This document shows, in pieces, positions 23,770 to 32,107 of a DNA stretch of 53,072 nt. The notes under the pieces were generated by a model that did not search any database, was not told where the DNA came from, and was given only the letters and a program-made list of their open reading frames with translations. The stretch comes from Ignavibacteria bacterium (GTDB taxonomy: Bacteria; Bacteroidota; Ignavibacteria; Ignavibacteriales; Melioribacteraceae): positions 1-53,072 of the forward strand of contig JAAYAN010000048.1 in NCBI GenBank assembly GCA_012719345.1. The letters run 5' to 3'. A program made the position numbers and the translations under genes. Within the stretch, counting starts at the first letter, position 1. Every line of letters starts with the position of its first letter.

Positions 23770-24786
23770 CTATTCAAAATCGTGTTCAAAGTAATTAATT
23801 GTTCGGTTATCTTTTTCTTCTGTCTTTTTTCTTATACTTTCTTTTAATTTATTTTCGAATTCTTTGGCAGTATCGTAACCGAAATGCTTTAAAAGATAAT
23901 TTAAAGCAATCACTTCAGATATAACAGTAACGTTTTTTCCGGGTAAAATAGGCAATTTTACATATGGAAGCTCAATATCCAATATATCAATTGTTTTATT
24001 ATCCAGACCGGTGCGCGTATATGTTGCAGTATTATCCCATAATTCTAGTTCAATTATTATTTCAAGTCTTTTTTGAAAACGTATTGAACGAACTCCGAAC
24101 ATGCTTTTAACGTCAACAATTCCAATACCGCGGACTTCCATAAAATGTTTAACCAGTTTTGTACCCGAACCTATTAAAACATTTTCTCCTTTTTTGGTAA
24201 GAATAACAACATCGTCTGCTACAAGTCTATGACCACGTTCTACCAAATCAAGAGCAACTTCGCTTTTTCCTATTCCCGATTTTCCTATAAAAAGCATTCC
24301 TACTCCGTAAACATCTACAAATGATCCGTGAATTGAGACTCTTGGGGCAAATTGATCGTCGAGAAAATCACCGACAAAATAGGATAGTTTTGTTGTGGAA
24401 TATTCACTTCCAAAAACAGCAATACCTTGATTTTGGGCAATAGATACCATTTCTTCAGGCGGTGTATTTCCGTCTGTTACAATTATGCAGGGAATGTCGA
24501 ATTGAAGTAATCTTTCAAATACCTGTCTTCGCTGAGTGGAATCAAGCTGCTGCAAATAACGTAATTCCGTATTTCCAACTATTTGAACTCTGTTGTAAGT
24601 AAAAAGATCAACAAACCCGGCCAAAGCGAGACCGGGTCTGTGAATATTTTGATCGCAGATTAATTTTTCAAATCCAATTTCACCGGTATAACTTTTTAAT
24701 TTAAACTTATCGCGAGCTGTTTCAAAAAAAAACTCTACCGATATATTTTCTTTTCTTTTTGTATTTCTGCTGTCAATCTTTATCAT
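23770..24786 (-). CDS. hprK: HPr kinase/phosphorylase
   Basis: This 338-residue bifunctional Ser-kinase/phosphorylase acts on the PTS carrier HPr, linking carbon supply to regulation. The N-terminal domain (1-145) is followed by the catalytic P-loop GKSGIGKS (168-175), His153, the capping region around VADDVVIL, and the HPrK signature HFMEVRGIGIVDV (214-226). The C-terminal helix ends in a Lys/Glu-rich tail. It overlaps hpf by four bases. No ptsH, ptsI or ptsN gene is present in the window. Confidence 0.95.
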   Translation of the reverse strand: MIKIDSRNTKRKENISVEFFFETARDKFKLKSYTGEIGFEKLICDQNIHRPGLALAGFVDLFTYNRVQIVGNTELRYLQQLDSTQRRQVFERLLQFDIPCIIVTDGNTPPEEMVSIAQNQGIAVFGSEYSTTKLSYFVGDFLDDQFAPRVSIHGSFVDVYGVGMLFIGKSGIGKSEVALDLVERGHRLVADDVVILTKKGENVLIGSGTKLVKHFMEVRGIGIVDVKSMFGVRSIRFQKRLEIIIELELWDNTATYTRTGLDNKTIDILDIELPYVKLPILPGKNVTVISEVIALNYLLKHFGYDTAKEFENKLKESIRKKTEEKDNRTINYFEHDFE

Positions 24787-25085
24787 CTTTCTTTAGAAAT
24801 TTTTTTAGATTTTAATTTTTTAAGTTGTTTTTCTAATTTTGAAATTGCAAGGCTAACCGATTTATTAAAATCTTCGCTTTCTTCCGATACATTAAGAACA
24901 CTGCCCGGAACAGAAAGTATTATTTCTGCTGTTTTAATGCTTTCTGTAGAATGCATAAAACTTAATATTACTTTGGCTTCAAGAATGTCGTCGTAAAATT
25001 TTGTTAAACGGGACACTTCCTCCTTTATAAAATCTTTTAAGGATTCTTTTGCTCTAAATTTGCGGGATGTGATTTGGACTTTCAT
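24783..25085 (-). CDS. hpf: ribosome hibernation factor, short HPF/RaiA family
   Basis: This 100-residue cytosolic protein binds the 30S decoding centre in stationary phase. It has the S30AE fold pattern: ITSRKFRAKESLKDFIKEEVSRLTKFYDDI, then a strand-rich AEIILSVPGSVLNVSEE and a long basic C-terminal helix ending LKKLKSKKISKER. It is the short form, without the dimerisation extension of long HPF. The ATG has AAAGGAGT 6 bases ahead. It is coupled to hprK downstream, a hpf/hprK association also known in other phyla. Confidence 0.88.
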   Translation of the reverse strand: MKVQITSRKFRAKESLKDFIKEEVSRLTKFYDDILEAKVILSFMHSTESIKTAEIILSVPGSVLNVSEESEDFNKSVSLAISKLEKQLKKLKSKKISKER

Positions 25086-25096
25086 AGCAACTCCTT

Positions 25097-25999
25097 TTAT
25101 GATTTTGGATGTGATGATTTATAAGTTTTTTTCAGTCTTTCAATACTAACGTGCGTATAAATTTGTGTAGTCGATAAGTTTTCGTGACCAAGTATTTCTT
25201 TCACTGCAAGAAGGTCGGCTCCCCTGTCAAGCATATGTGTAGCAGCGCTGTGACGCAGAACGTGAGGACTTTTCTTTGAAATATCCGAAACAAGTGAAAT
25301 GTATTTATGAACTATACGATAAACATATCGGGGGTATAATTTATTCCCTTCTTCGGTTTTAAGTAAAAAATTATCTCTATCAATTTTTGAATGGTTTTTT
25401 GTTATAATACTCCTTAAAACTTTAAGTGAACTTTCTCCAATAGGAACTATTCTTATTTTCGAACCTTTTCCCGAAATTCTTAATACTTTTCTTTCAAAAT
25501 CTATATTATTAATTTTTAAATCACAAAGTTCCGAAACACGAAGAGCAGAACCATAAAGCAATTCGAAAATAGATTTGACAACAAGATTTTTATTAACATC
25601 TTTTTCAATTTCATCAATTAAAATAAAAATATTCATTAAAGAATCAAGACTTAAAGTTTCGGGTAACTTCCTTTGTGTTTTGGGATTAGAAATATTATTT
25701 AAAGGATTTTCTTCAATGATTTCATTTCTAATCAGATATTTCAAAAAACCCCTTAGACTGGATAATTTTCGTGAAATGCTGGTTTTATTAAGATTATCGC
25801 TGTTTAACTTAATCAGATAATTTATAAAAAACCTTTCTGAAAGCTGAGTAGGATTTAATAATTCCCTTTTGGTGCAAAAATCAGTGAATTCGCATAAATC
25901 ATTTTTATACGATATAACAGTATTTCCAGAATATCTTTTTATTCCGGATAAGTACATAAGATATTCTTCTATGTGTTCGCCGATCTTTTTTTTTATCAT
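25097..25999 (-). CDS. xerD: tyrosine recombinase XerC/XerD
   Basis: This ~300-residue site-specific recombinase resolves chromosome dimers at dif. The N-terminal SAM-like core-binding domain (about 8-100) precedes the catalytic domain with LYGSALRVSEL (first Arg), the Lys hairpin near RISGKGSKIR, HVLRHSAATHML (His-x-x-Arg) and LGHENLSTTQIYTHV with the nucleophilic Tyr. The pattern fits chromosomal XerC/D and not an integrase of a mobile element. A TTG at 26008 is possible, but the ATG at 25999 avoids overlap with topA. No strong ribosome-binding site is visible. Confidence 0.9.
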   Translation of the reverse strand: MIKKKIGEHIEEYLMYLSGIKRYSGNTVISYKNDLCEFTDFCTKRELLNPTQLSERFFINYLIKLNSDNLNKTSISRKLSSLRGFLKYLIRNEIIEENPLNNISNPKTQRKLPETLSLDSLMNIFILIDEIEKDVNKNLVVKSIFELLYGSALRVSELCDLKINNIDFERKVLRISGKGSKIRIVPIGESSLKVLRSIITKNHSKIDRDNFLLKTEEGNKLYPRYVYRIVHKYISLVSDISKKSPHVLRHSAATHMLDRGADLLAVKEILGHENLSTTQIYTHVSIERLKKTYKSSHPKS

Positions 26000-26004
26000 A
26001 AAAA

Positions 26005-28227
26005 TCAATCTATGTTTTCAGTTTCACCAGATTCATCTGCCGAAGGTTTTTTCCAGCTGATGAAATCGCAATCTGGATATCTGTTGCAACCGTAGAATAT
26101 TTTCCCTTTTTTAGATCGTCGGGAAACAACTTCTCCAGTTTTGCATTTAGGACATTTAATTTCTAAAGTAAGTTGCTTAGTATAGTCGCACTCGGGATAA
26201 TTTTCACATCCGATAAATTTTCCGAATTTACCTTCACGGAAAATAGTTTTCCCTCCGCATTTTTCGCAGGTACCGCCTGTAAATACAGGTTCTTCTTTCT
26301 CTTTTTTAGGTTCTTTCAACGATTTTATATTTTTACACTCGGGATAATTAGTACAAGCTAAAAATTTACCGAATCTGCCGACTTTAACCTCCATATCCGA
26401 ACCGCATTTATCGCACTTAACTCGTTCAATACTGCTTTCAACCTTTTTAAGATTTTCTTCAAAAGGACTATAAAAATCAGTCATCACGTTAATATATTGT
26501 GCATCTCCGCTGGCAATCAGATCCAATCTGGATTCCATTTGAGCTGTATAATTAACATTAAATAATTCGGAGAAGTTATTTATTAACACAGAGTTAACCC
26601 TTTTCCCAAGTAAAGTTGGTTTTATTTTTCTATCTTCCTGATATATATATTCTCGGTCTTGAATTGTTCCTATTATTAAAGCATAAGTACTTGGGCGTCC
26701 TATTCCGTTGCTTTCAAGCTCTCTTATTAAAGTGCTTTCAGTATAGCGAGGAAGCGGTTTAGTAAAATGCTGCTTATTGTTTATAATTTCTGCCGACATT
26801 ATTTGTTTTTCTTTTATGCCTGAAGGAATTGATTTTTCCATTGTTTCTTCATCAACTTCCTGTTTTTCTTCAGTTTCTTCATCATAAATTTTTAGGAAAC
26901 CATCAAACTTAACTTCAGTTCCAGTTGTACGGAAACCAAGATTGTCTCCTTTTATAGAAATTATTTTATTGCTTAAAACTGCAGACGACATCTGGCTTGC
27001 AATAAATCTTTTCCATATTAAGTTGTATAATTTAAATTGATCGGGTGTAAGGTACTTTCCAACTGCATCCGGAGAATAGTTTATAGAAGTAGGACGTATA
27101 GCTTCGTGCGCATCTTGTACTTTTGTTTTTCCTTTTGATGAATATTGTCTCGGTTTTTCAGGGGCGTATTTATTTCCATATTTCTGCGAGATATAGTCTA
27201 ATGCAGAAGATGTGATTTCATCGCTCAAACGGTACGAATCGGTTCTCATATATGTAATCAAACCTGTCAATCCGTCAGGACCAAGATCAATTCCTTCATA
27301 AAGACTCTGTGCTATTTGCATTGTAACACGTGGTCTTAATTTTAAGCACTTCGAAGCTTCTGCCTGAAGACTGCTTGTTATAAACGGAGGATAAGGGTTT
27401 TTAATCGATTCTTTTGTTGTTATGCTGTCAATTGTAAATTCTTTAATCTTTTTTATACGATTAAGGTATTCATCAACTATATTTTTATTATTAAGAGCAA
27501 TACTATTTTTGTTAAAAGTATCCCATTCTTTTTCTGTCATCACAGGTTTCGGCTGAATTTTAACAGACTTTCCGTCTGCCTCAACTAATTTTGCTTTTAA
27601 TATATCTTTCTTTTCATTAGCAAATTCACCCCAAATAGACCAATATTCTGTTGGTATAAATTTTTCAATGTCATCTTCCCTTTCGCATATTAATCTTAAT
27701 GCAATTGTTTGAACTCTTCCTGCCGAAAGTGAATTTGCGCTTGTATCAATTATTGCCTGCCATAGAAAGGGACTCAGTTTATATCCTATTATTCTGTCCA
27801 TAACGCGGCGGGCGCGCTGCGATTCTACCATTTTTGTATCGATTGATCTTGGATGCTGCATAGCTTCATTTACTGATTTTTTAGTAATTTCATTGAACAG
27901 AACACGGTAAATATTGCCATCGGTTTTATCTTTAATAACATCCACAATATCTTGCGCAATAGCTTCGCCTTCGCGGTCAGGGTCAGTTGCTATATATATG
28001 TTTTCGGTAGAAGAAGCTATTTTTTTGATGTTTTTAATTATATCACCTTTCCCTTTAATATTTAAAAGAGAAGGTATAAAACCGTTCTCAACATCAACAC
28101 CGAGTTTTGATTTTGGCAGATTACGTATGTGTCCAACAGTTGCTTCTACAACATAATTTTTCCCAAGATACTTATTGATTGTTTTTGCTTTAGAGGGTGA
28201 TTCTACTAGTACAAGATTTTTAGCCAT
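26005..28227 (-). CDS. topA: DNA topoisomerase I
   Basis: This 740-residue type IA topoisomerase relaxes negative supercoils. The Toprim domain starts VESPSKAKTINKYLG with DPDREGEAI (82-90); the catalytic Tyr326 lies in GLITYMRTDSYRLS; the MDRIIGYKLSPFLW and RPSTYA motifs follow. Three C-terminal four-cysteine zinc modules are present, each with FLACTNYPEC-, FIGCENYPEC- or YGCNRYPDC-type ends. It lies 8 bases after the DUF494 gene and abuts the recombinase gene. Confidence 0.97.
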   Translation of the reverse strand: MAKNLVLVESPSKAKTINKYLGKNYVVEATVGHIRNLPKSKLGVDVENGFIPSLLNIKGKGDIIKNIKKIASSTENIYIATDPDREGEAIAQDIVDVIKDKTDGNIYRVLFNEITKKSVNEAMQHPRSIDTKMVESQRARRVMDRIIGYKLSPFLWQAIIDTSANSLSAGRVQTIALRLICEREDDIEKFIPTEYWSIWGEFANEKKDILKAKLVEADGKSVKIQPKPVMTEKEWDTFNKNSIALNNKNIVDEYLNRIKKIKEFTIDSITTKESIKNPYPPFITSSLQAEASKCLKLRPRVTMQIAQSLYEGIDLGPDGLTGLITYMRTDSYRLSDEITSSALDYISQKYGNKYAPEKPRQYSSKGKTKVQDAHEAIRPTSINYSPDAVGKYLTPDQFKLYNLIWKRFIASQMSSAVLSNKIISIKGDNLGFRTTGTEVKFDGFLKIYDEETEEKQEVDEETMEKSIPSGIKEKQIMSAEIINNKQHFTKPLPRYTESTLIRELESNGIGRPSTYALIIGTIQDREYIYQEDRKIKPTLLGKRVNSVLINNFSELFNVNYTAQMESRLDLIASGDAQYINVMTDFYSPFEENLKKVESSIERVKCDKCGSDMEVKVGRFGKFLACTNYPECKNIKSLKEPKKEKEEPVFTGGTCEKCGGKTIFREGKFGKFIGCENYPECDYTKQLTLEIKCPKCKTGEVVSRRSKKGKIFYGCNRYPDCDFISWKKPSADESGETENID

Positions 28228-28235
28228 AGTTTTTC

Positions 28236-28697
28236 TTAGTTTATTTTATCGGAAGAAAACAGCAGAACTCTGCTGCCTGGAAGAATATCAACTTCGAAAT
28301 CAACTAATGATAACATAATTATAAAGTTTATATCTTCTTTAGTAATATTGTTTTTGGGTAATAGTATTATTTGTTCTAGTATCATTTCAAAGTCTATCAA
28401 ATCGAGAAGCCCTACGTTTTGAAGATAGAGGATATGATTATAATTATCCAATCCTATAATTTCTCTTTCATCATTATCTAAAACTCTGAAGCGGTTACTA
28501 TTTGGATCTTTATCGCTGTTTTTTAAACGTTTGTTTCGAAGTATTTTATCGTGAATAAGACTGAAAGCTATTCCTAAGGTTTGCTGGTCGAAAATATTTT
28601 TTATAGACAGACTTTTATAAACATCTTCAATCGAGCTGTTATTATTTAACCCTTCAAGAATTTTAGCCAAAGCGTCTACAAGTTTTTCATTTATCAT
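28236..28697 (-). CDS. DUF494/Smg-like protein
   Basis: This 153-residue protein has no signal or membrane segment. The C-terminal half (ERGIIG-like EREIIGLDNYNHILYLQNVGLLDLIDFEMILEQ, then a block ending in IIMLSLVDFEV) resembles DUF494, the Smg family. smg is a neighbour of topA in gamma-proteobacteria, so the position next to topA supports this call. The similarity is weak, especially in the N-terminal half, and the function is unknown. It overlaps ybeY by four bases. Confidence 0.6.
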   Translation of the reverse strand: MINEKLVDALAKILEGLNNNSSIEDVYKSLSIKNIFDQQTLGIAFSLIHDKILRNKRLKNSDKDPNSNRFRVLDNDEREIIGLDNYNHILYLQNVGLLDLIDFEMILEQIILLPKNNITKEDINFIIMLSLVDFEVDILPGSRVLLFSSDKIN

Positions 28698-29143
28698 AAG
28701 GTAAAACTGTTTCCTGGTAATAACCCTTTATATTTATTTACGTAAGTATCTTCTTTCAGTTTCATTTCACGTTTTTCATTATCTAAAATATCATTGTAAC
28801 CTAAAAGATGAAGAAAACCATGAATAATCAATCTTAATATTTCATCATCTGTGCTGCAACCGAAAGAAGAGGCATTTTCTTTTGCAACATCCCTGCAAAT
28901 AAAAATTTCTCCATCCAAACTATCATTTTTATCGGAATAATTAAAGGTAATTATATCTGTAGGGAAATTATGATCCAGATATTTCTTATTAATTTCAACC
29001 ATTTTATCCGATGAAATAAAGTTAAGCTCAATAGATTCAATTTTAAATTTAAGATCATTTTTTAATCTTTTTATAATCTCGCTGATAAGAGATTTATTAT
29101 ACTTTATTCTATTTTCGGAATAAATGTTAAGATTACGTATCAA
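28694..29143 (-). CDS. ybeY: endoribonuclease YbeY (rRNA maturation)
   Basis: This ~149-residue metal-dependent RNase takes part in 16S rRNA 3' processing and ribosome quality control. The motif is HGFLHLLGYNDILDNEKREM. The first two zinc His are present, while the third ligand position (His in E. coli HGxLHLxGYDH) is Asp/Asn here, as I recall for Bacteroidota YbeY with GYKD. PTDIITFNYSD and DGEIFICRDVA are also family features. The TTG at 29143 has AAGGA 10 bases upstream. A TTG three codons earlier is also open but lies too close to that site. Confidence 0.85.
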   Translation of the reverse strand: MIRNLNIYSENRIKYNKSLISEIIKRLKNDLKFKIESIELNFISSDKMVEINKKYLDHNFPTDIITFNYSDKNDSLDGEIFICRDVAKENASSFGCSTDDEILRLIIHGFLHLLGYNDILDNEKREMKLKEDTYVNKYKGLLPGNSFTL

Positions 29144-29144
29144 T

Positions 29145-30017
29145 TTATTCAATTCCTTGAGTATGAATTTTCATCCCTTCAAATGAAGCAATGCATTTTA
29201 TTTTTGAATTATTATCTTTTATAAGCTGCTGAGTTTCAAACTCAAGTTTATCGATTTCCGAATCTTTGTAATCGGGTTCGTAATGAAATAAAACCAGGTT
29301 TTTAACTTTTGCATACATACTGAAATAAGCTAGAGAAATATTATCGGAATGTCCCCACCCTTTTTTCTTGATAAAATCATTGTGATTATACATTGAATCG
29401 TGAATCAAATAATCAGATCCGTAACAAAATTCAATAAGGCTGCTGTTAAGTTCAAGTATTTTATCAGGTTTTTTATCATTGCTTTCCTGCTCGCAGAAAA
29501 TTTCGTTATCAGTCATATAAACTACTGATTTTTCATTTTCAGTAAATTTAAAAGCTACTGTTCCTTTGGAGTGATGCACTTTAACAGTTCTTACTTCAAC
29601 ATTACCAATCTTTATTTCTTTAGAAATGTCTATTGGAGCATATTTAATATTTGCTGTAAGTTCATCTTTATCTATCGGGAAAAATGATGAGTGAAGCTGA
29701 GTTTCAATTATTTTATTAGGTGAAAAATTATCGTGTAAATGAATATTTAATAAAGTTTTGGAATTATAAAGCGGAGCAAAAAAAGGAAGTCCGTGAATAT
29801 GATCCCAATGAGTATGACTGATAAACAAATCGAGTTCGTTGGAAGAATTTTGTTTTAATTCTTTACCCAAACCTCTTATACCGGTTCCGGCATCAATAAT
29901 AATATTACGTTCTTCATCTGTAAGTATGTGAACGCAAGGCGTATTGCCCCCGTATTTTATAGTTGATTCACCTGGGACAGGTATCGATCCTCGGGTACCC
30001 CAAAATGTAATTACCAT
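29145..30017 (-). CDS. metallo-beta-lactamase-fold phosphodiesterase-like hydrolase
   Basis: This is a 290-residue cytosolic protein of the RNase Z/cAMP phosphodiesterase-like branch. It has MVITFWGTRGSIPVPG, an early strand with YGGNTPCV, IDAGTGIRGLG, the metal motif SHTHWDHIHGLPFF, HHSKGTVAFKF, and later HDSMYNHNDF and GHSDN. These suit a hydrolase of cyclic nucleotides or phosphodiesters; substrate unknown. It overlaps the gamma-carbonic anhydrase stop by 7 bases. Confidence 0.88.
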   Translation of the reverse strand: MVITFWGTRGSIPVPGESTIKYGGNTPCVHILTDEERNIIIDAGTGIRGLGKELKQNSSNELDLFISHTHWDHIHGLPFFAPLYNSKTLLNIHLHDNFSPNKIIETQLHSSFFPIDKDELTANIKYAPIDISKEIKIGNVEVRTVKVHHSKGTVAFKFTENEKSVVYMTDNEIFCEQESNDKKPDKILELNSSLIEFCYGSDYLIHDSMYNHNDFIKKKGWGHSDNISLAYFSMYAKVKNLVLFHYEPDYKDSEIDKLEFETQQLIKDNNSKIKCIASFEGMKIHTQGIE

Positions 30018-30574
30018 TCTACCTGATAGTTATGTTTTTTTAATGAACTTACAGTGATTTCGGTATATTTAAAATATCTTTCAGCAGACCTTTCAAATTC
30101 AAGTATTTCATCTTCTGTTAAATCTCGTACAACTTTAGCAGGTACGCCGGCAACAAGTTTACCTTCGGGAACAATAAATCCTTGTTTCACAACCGATCCG
30201 GCAGCAACTAACGAGTTTTTTTTAACCAGCGCACCGTCAAGAATAACCGCACCCATTCCTATCAAACATAAATCTTCTAAAGTACATCCATGCAAAGTAA
30301 CATTATGTCCTACCGTAATTTTATTCCCGATATTCAAAGGAAATTTTCCGTTTGTAACGTGAAGCATACTGTTATCCTGTATATTGCTTTTTTCACCTAT
30401 TTTAACATAATTTACATCGCCTCTTATTACTGTATTATACCATACGCTGCTGTTTTTTGCAATTTTTACATCTCCAATAATTTTTGCACCCGAAGCAAGA
30501 AATACAGATTTATCAATCTGAGGGAATAAATTATCGTATGGGAAAAGTTTTATTTCTTTATATGTATTTTCCAT
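30011..30574 (-). CDS. gamma-carbonic anhydrase family protein
   Basis: This 187-residue trimeric left-handed beta-helix protein has repeated hexapeptides, and the three zinc-ligand histidines are visible in LHVTNG, VGHNVTLHG. VIRGDVNYVKIG and NIQDNSMLHV are typical of the YrdA/PaaY branch. It may have carbonic anhydrase or a related thioester-linked role; many family members have no proven activity. It lies 3 bases after the S41 peptidase gene. Confidence 0.88.
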   Translation of the reverse strand: MENTYKEIKLFPYDNLFPQIDKSVFLASGAKIIGDVKIAKNSSVWYNTVIRGDVNYVKIGEKSNIQDNSMLHVTNGKFPLNIGNKITVGHNVTLHGCTLEDLCLIGMGAVILDGALVKKNSLVAAGSVVKQGFIVPEGKLVAGVPAKVVRDLTEDEILEFERSAERYFKYTEITVSSLKKHNYQVEW

Positions 30575-30577
30575 ATC

Positions 30578-32107
30578 TTATTCTTTCTTTTTGTTTATGT
30601 AATCAAAAGCAGCTTTAAATTGTTTATCTGTTTCCAGAATAATGCTGAACCAGCCTTCATTGTTCCATAATTGTCTTGCAAGCTGCGCTTTTAAAACTAA
30701 AAATATATAATCTTTATCTAACTTAAATTGCTTTTCGTCAAAGTTGACATTTTTTTCTTCCGCAAAACTAATAAAATCTGATATATCGTCGTTATTAAAA
30801 TTAAAACTTTCTTTAAATAATAAAATGTTTTTTCCATATTTCTTCGAAATAGTTTCTTTATATTTTCCTACAAAATGTAATATCCATTCCTGAAAGACAT
30901 TGTTTCTTCGGAGATCAACCACAAAATCGGATACTTTTTCTGTTTTAACATTTAAATCAGGAGAAATTCCGCCTCTGTTGTAAGATGAATCTTTTTTTGA
31001 TCTGAGACTGTCTGTTTCGTAAATATCGTAATATTCCTCAATATTAGAAAAATCCCGCTGTATAACTTTTCCTGAAGGAGTAAAATATTTTGAAATTGTG
31101 AGCCGGAATGAAGAATTGTCATTCAAGTCAAATTGCTGTTGAACAAGCCCTTTTCCAAAAGTTCTTTCGCCAATAATTATTGCTCTTTTCCAATCCTGCA
31201 AAGCTCCTGCAACAATTTCGCTTGCAGATGCGCTTCCCTGATTAACAAGAATTACCAAGGGCAGTTTTTCGTAAGGGAATTTATACGAAGCGTATCTTTT
31301 TTCGTTAAAGCTGTTTAATCTTCCTTTTGTGTAAACAATAAGCTTATCTCCTTCAAGAAAAATATCTGCTACTTGAACCGCTTGCTGTAAATATCCGCCG
31401 GGATTGTTTCGTAAATCGAGTATCAATCTTTTCATCCCTTTTTTTGTGAGATATTCCAATGCTTCAAGTAATTCATCGGTAGTTGTTTCCGCAAACCTGG
31501 AAAGGCTTATATATCCTGTTTCGTTTTGTAAATTCAGCTTCACGTCAACTGAATAAAGAGGTATTTCGTCTCGCCGAATTGTGAAATCCAGCATTTTCTT
31601 TTGCGAAGGCCGGAAAACTCCTACTTTAACTTTGCTTCCTTTAGGACCTTTAAGAGTTTTTCTTACTTTATCTACATCAAAACCAATAGCATTTTCCTTT
31701 TCTATTTTTACGATTTTATCGCCAGAAAAAATACCAAGAGCCTCGCTTGGTCCTCCTGGTATAGGTGTAATTACTGTTATTGTATCTTTTATTATCTGAA
31801 ATTCAACGCCAATTCCTTCGTAATTCCCATTAAATTGTTCTTCCGAAAGAAGATTATCTTCTGCTGGAATATAAGCTGAATGAGGATCAAGACCTTTAGT
31901 CATTCCTTCAATAGCATTTTCAATAAGCTGTTTGGAATTTGTTTTTTCGATATAGCTTTGCTGTGTAATCTTAAAAACATCAGTAAATTTTTTAAGCGCG
32001 GGATCGGTGGTAGATTTAACATAAAAAGAATGGATTTCTATCCCCACAATTATCGATAATAAGACAATTATTATTATTCTGAAATTATTTTTTATAAGGT
32101 TTATCAT
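30578..32107 (-). CDS. S41 family C-terminal processing peptidase with PDZ domain
   Basis: This is a 509-residue periplasmic protease anchored by a signal/TM helix (about 10-28). A PDZ domain (near YEGIGVEFQI and GGPSEALGIFSGDKIVKIE) precedes the S41 core with LILDLRNNPGGYLQQAV, LVNQGSASASEIVAGALQD (catalytic Ser) and FGKGLVQ (catalytic Lys). The C-terminal ~120 residues are helical, typical of Bacteroidota CtpA/Prc relatives. It is coupled to the barrel gene upstream by a four-base overlap. Confidence 0.93.
   Translation of the reverse strand: MINLIKNNFRIIIIVLLSIIVGIEIHSFYVKSTTDPALKKFTDVFKITQQSYIEKTNSKQLIENAIEGMTKGLDPHSAYIPAEDNLLSEEQFNGNYEGIGVEFQIIKDTITVITPIPGGPSEALGIFSGDKIVKIEKENAIGFDVDKVRKTLKGPKGSKVKVGVFRPSQKKMLDFTIRRDEIPLYSVDVKLNLQNETGYISLSRFAETTTDELLEALEYLTKKGMKRLILDLRNNPGGYLQQAVQVADIFLEGDKLIVYTKGRLNSFNEKRYASYKFPYEKLPLVILVNQGSASASEIVAGALQDWKRAIIIGERTFGKGLVQQQFDLNDNSSFRLTISKYFTPSGKVIQRDFSNIEEYYDIYETDSLRSKKDSSYNRGGISPDLNVKTEKVSDFVVDLRRNNVFQEWILHFVGKYKETISKKYGKNILLFKESFNFNNDDISDFISFAEEKNVNFDEKQFKLDKDYIFLVLKAQLARQLWNNEGWFSIILETDKQFKAAFDYINKKKE

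Noticed and set aside
25097-25999. Integrase of a mobile element
   Set aside because: The length, motifs and position between topA and hpf fit a chromosomal XerC/D recombinase; no attachment site or cargo is seen.
28694-29143. Degenerate, inactive YbeY because the third metal His is missing
   Set aside because: The same substitution is, as I recall, normal in Bacteroidota YbeY (GYKD-type), so inactivity is not implied.
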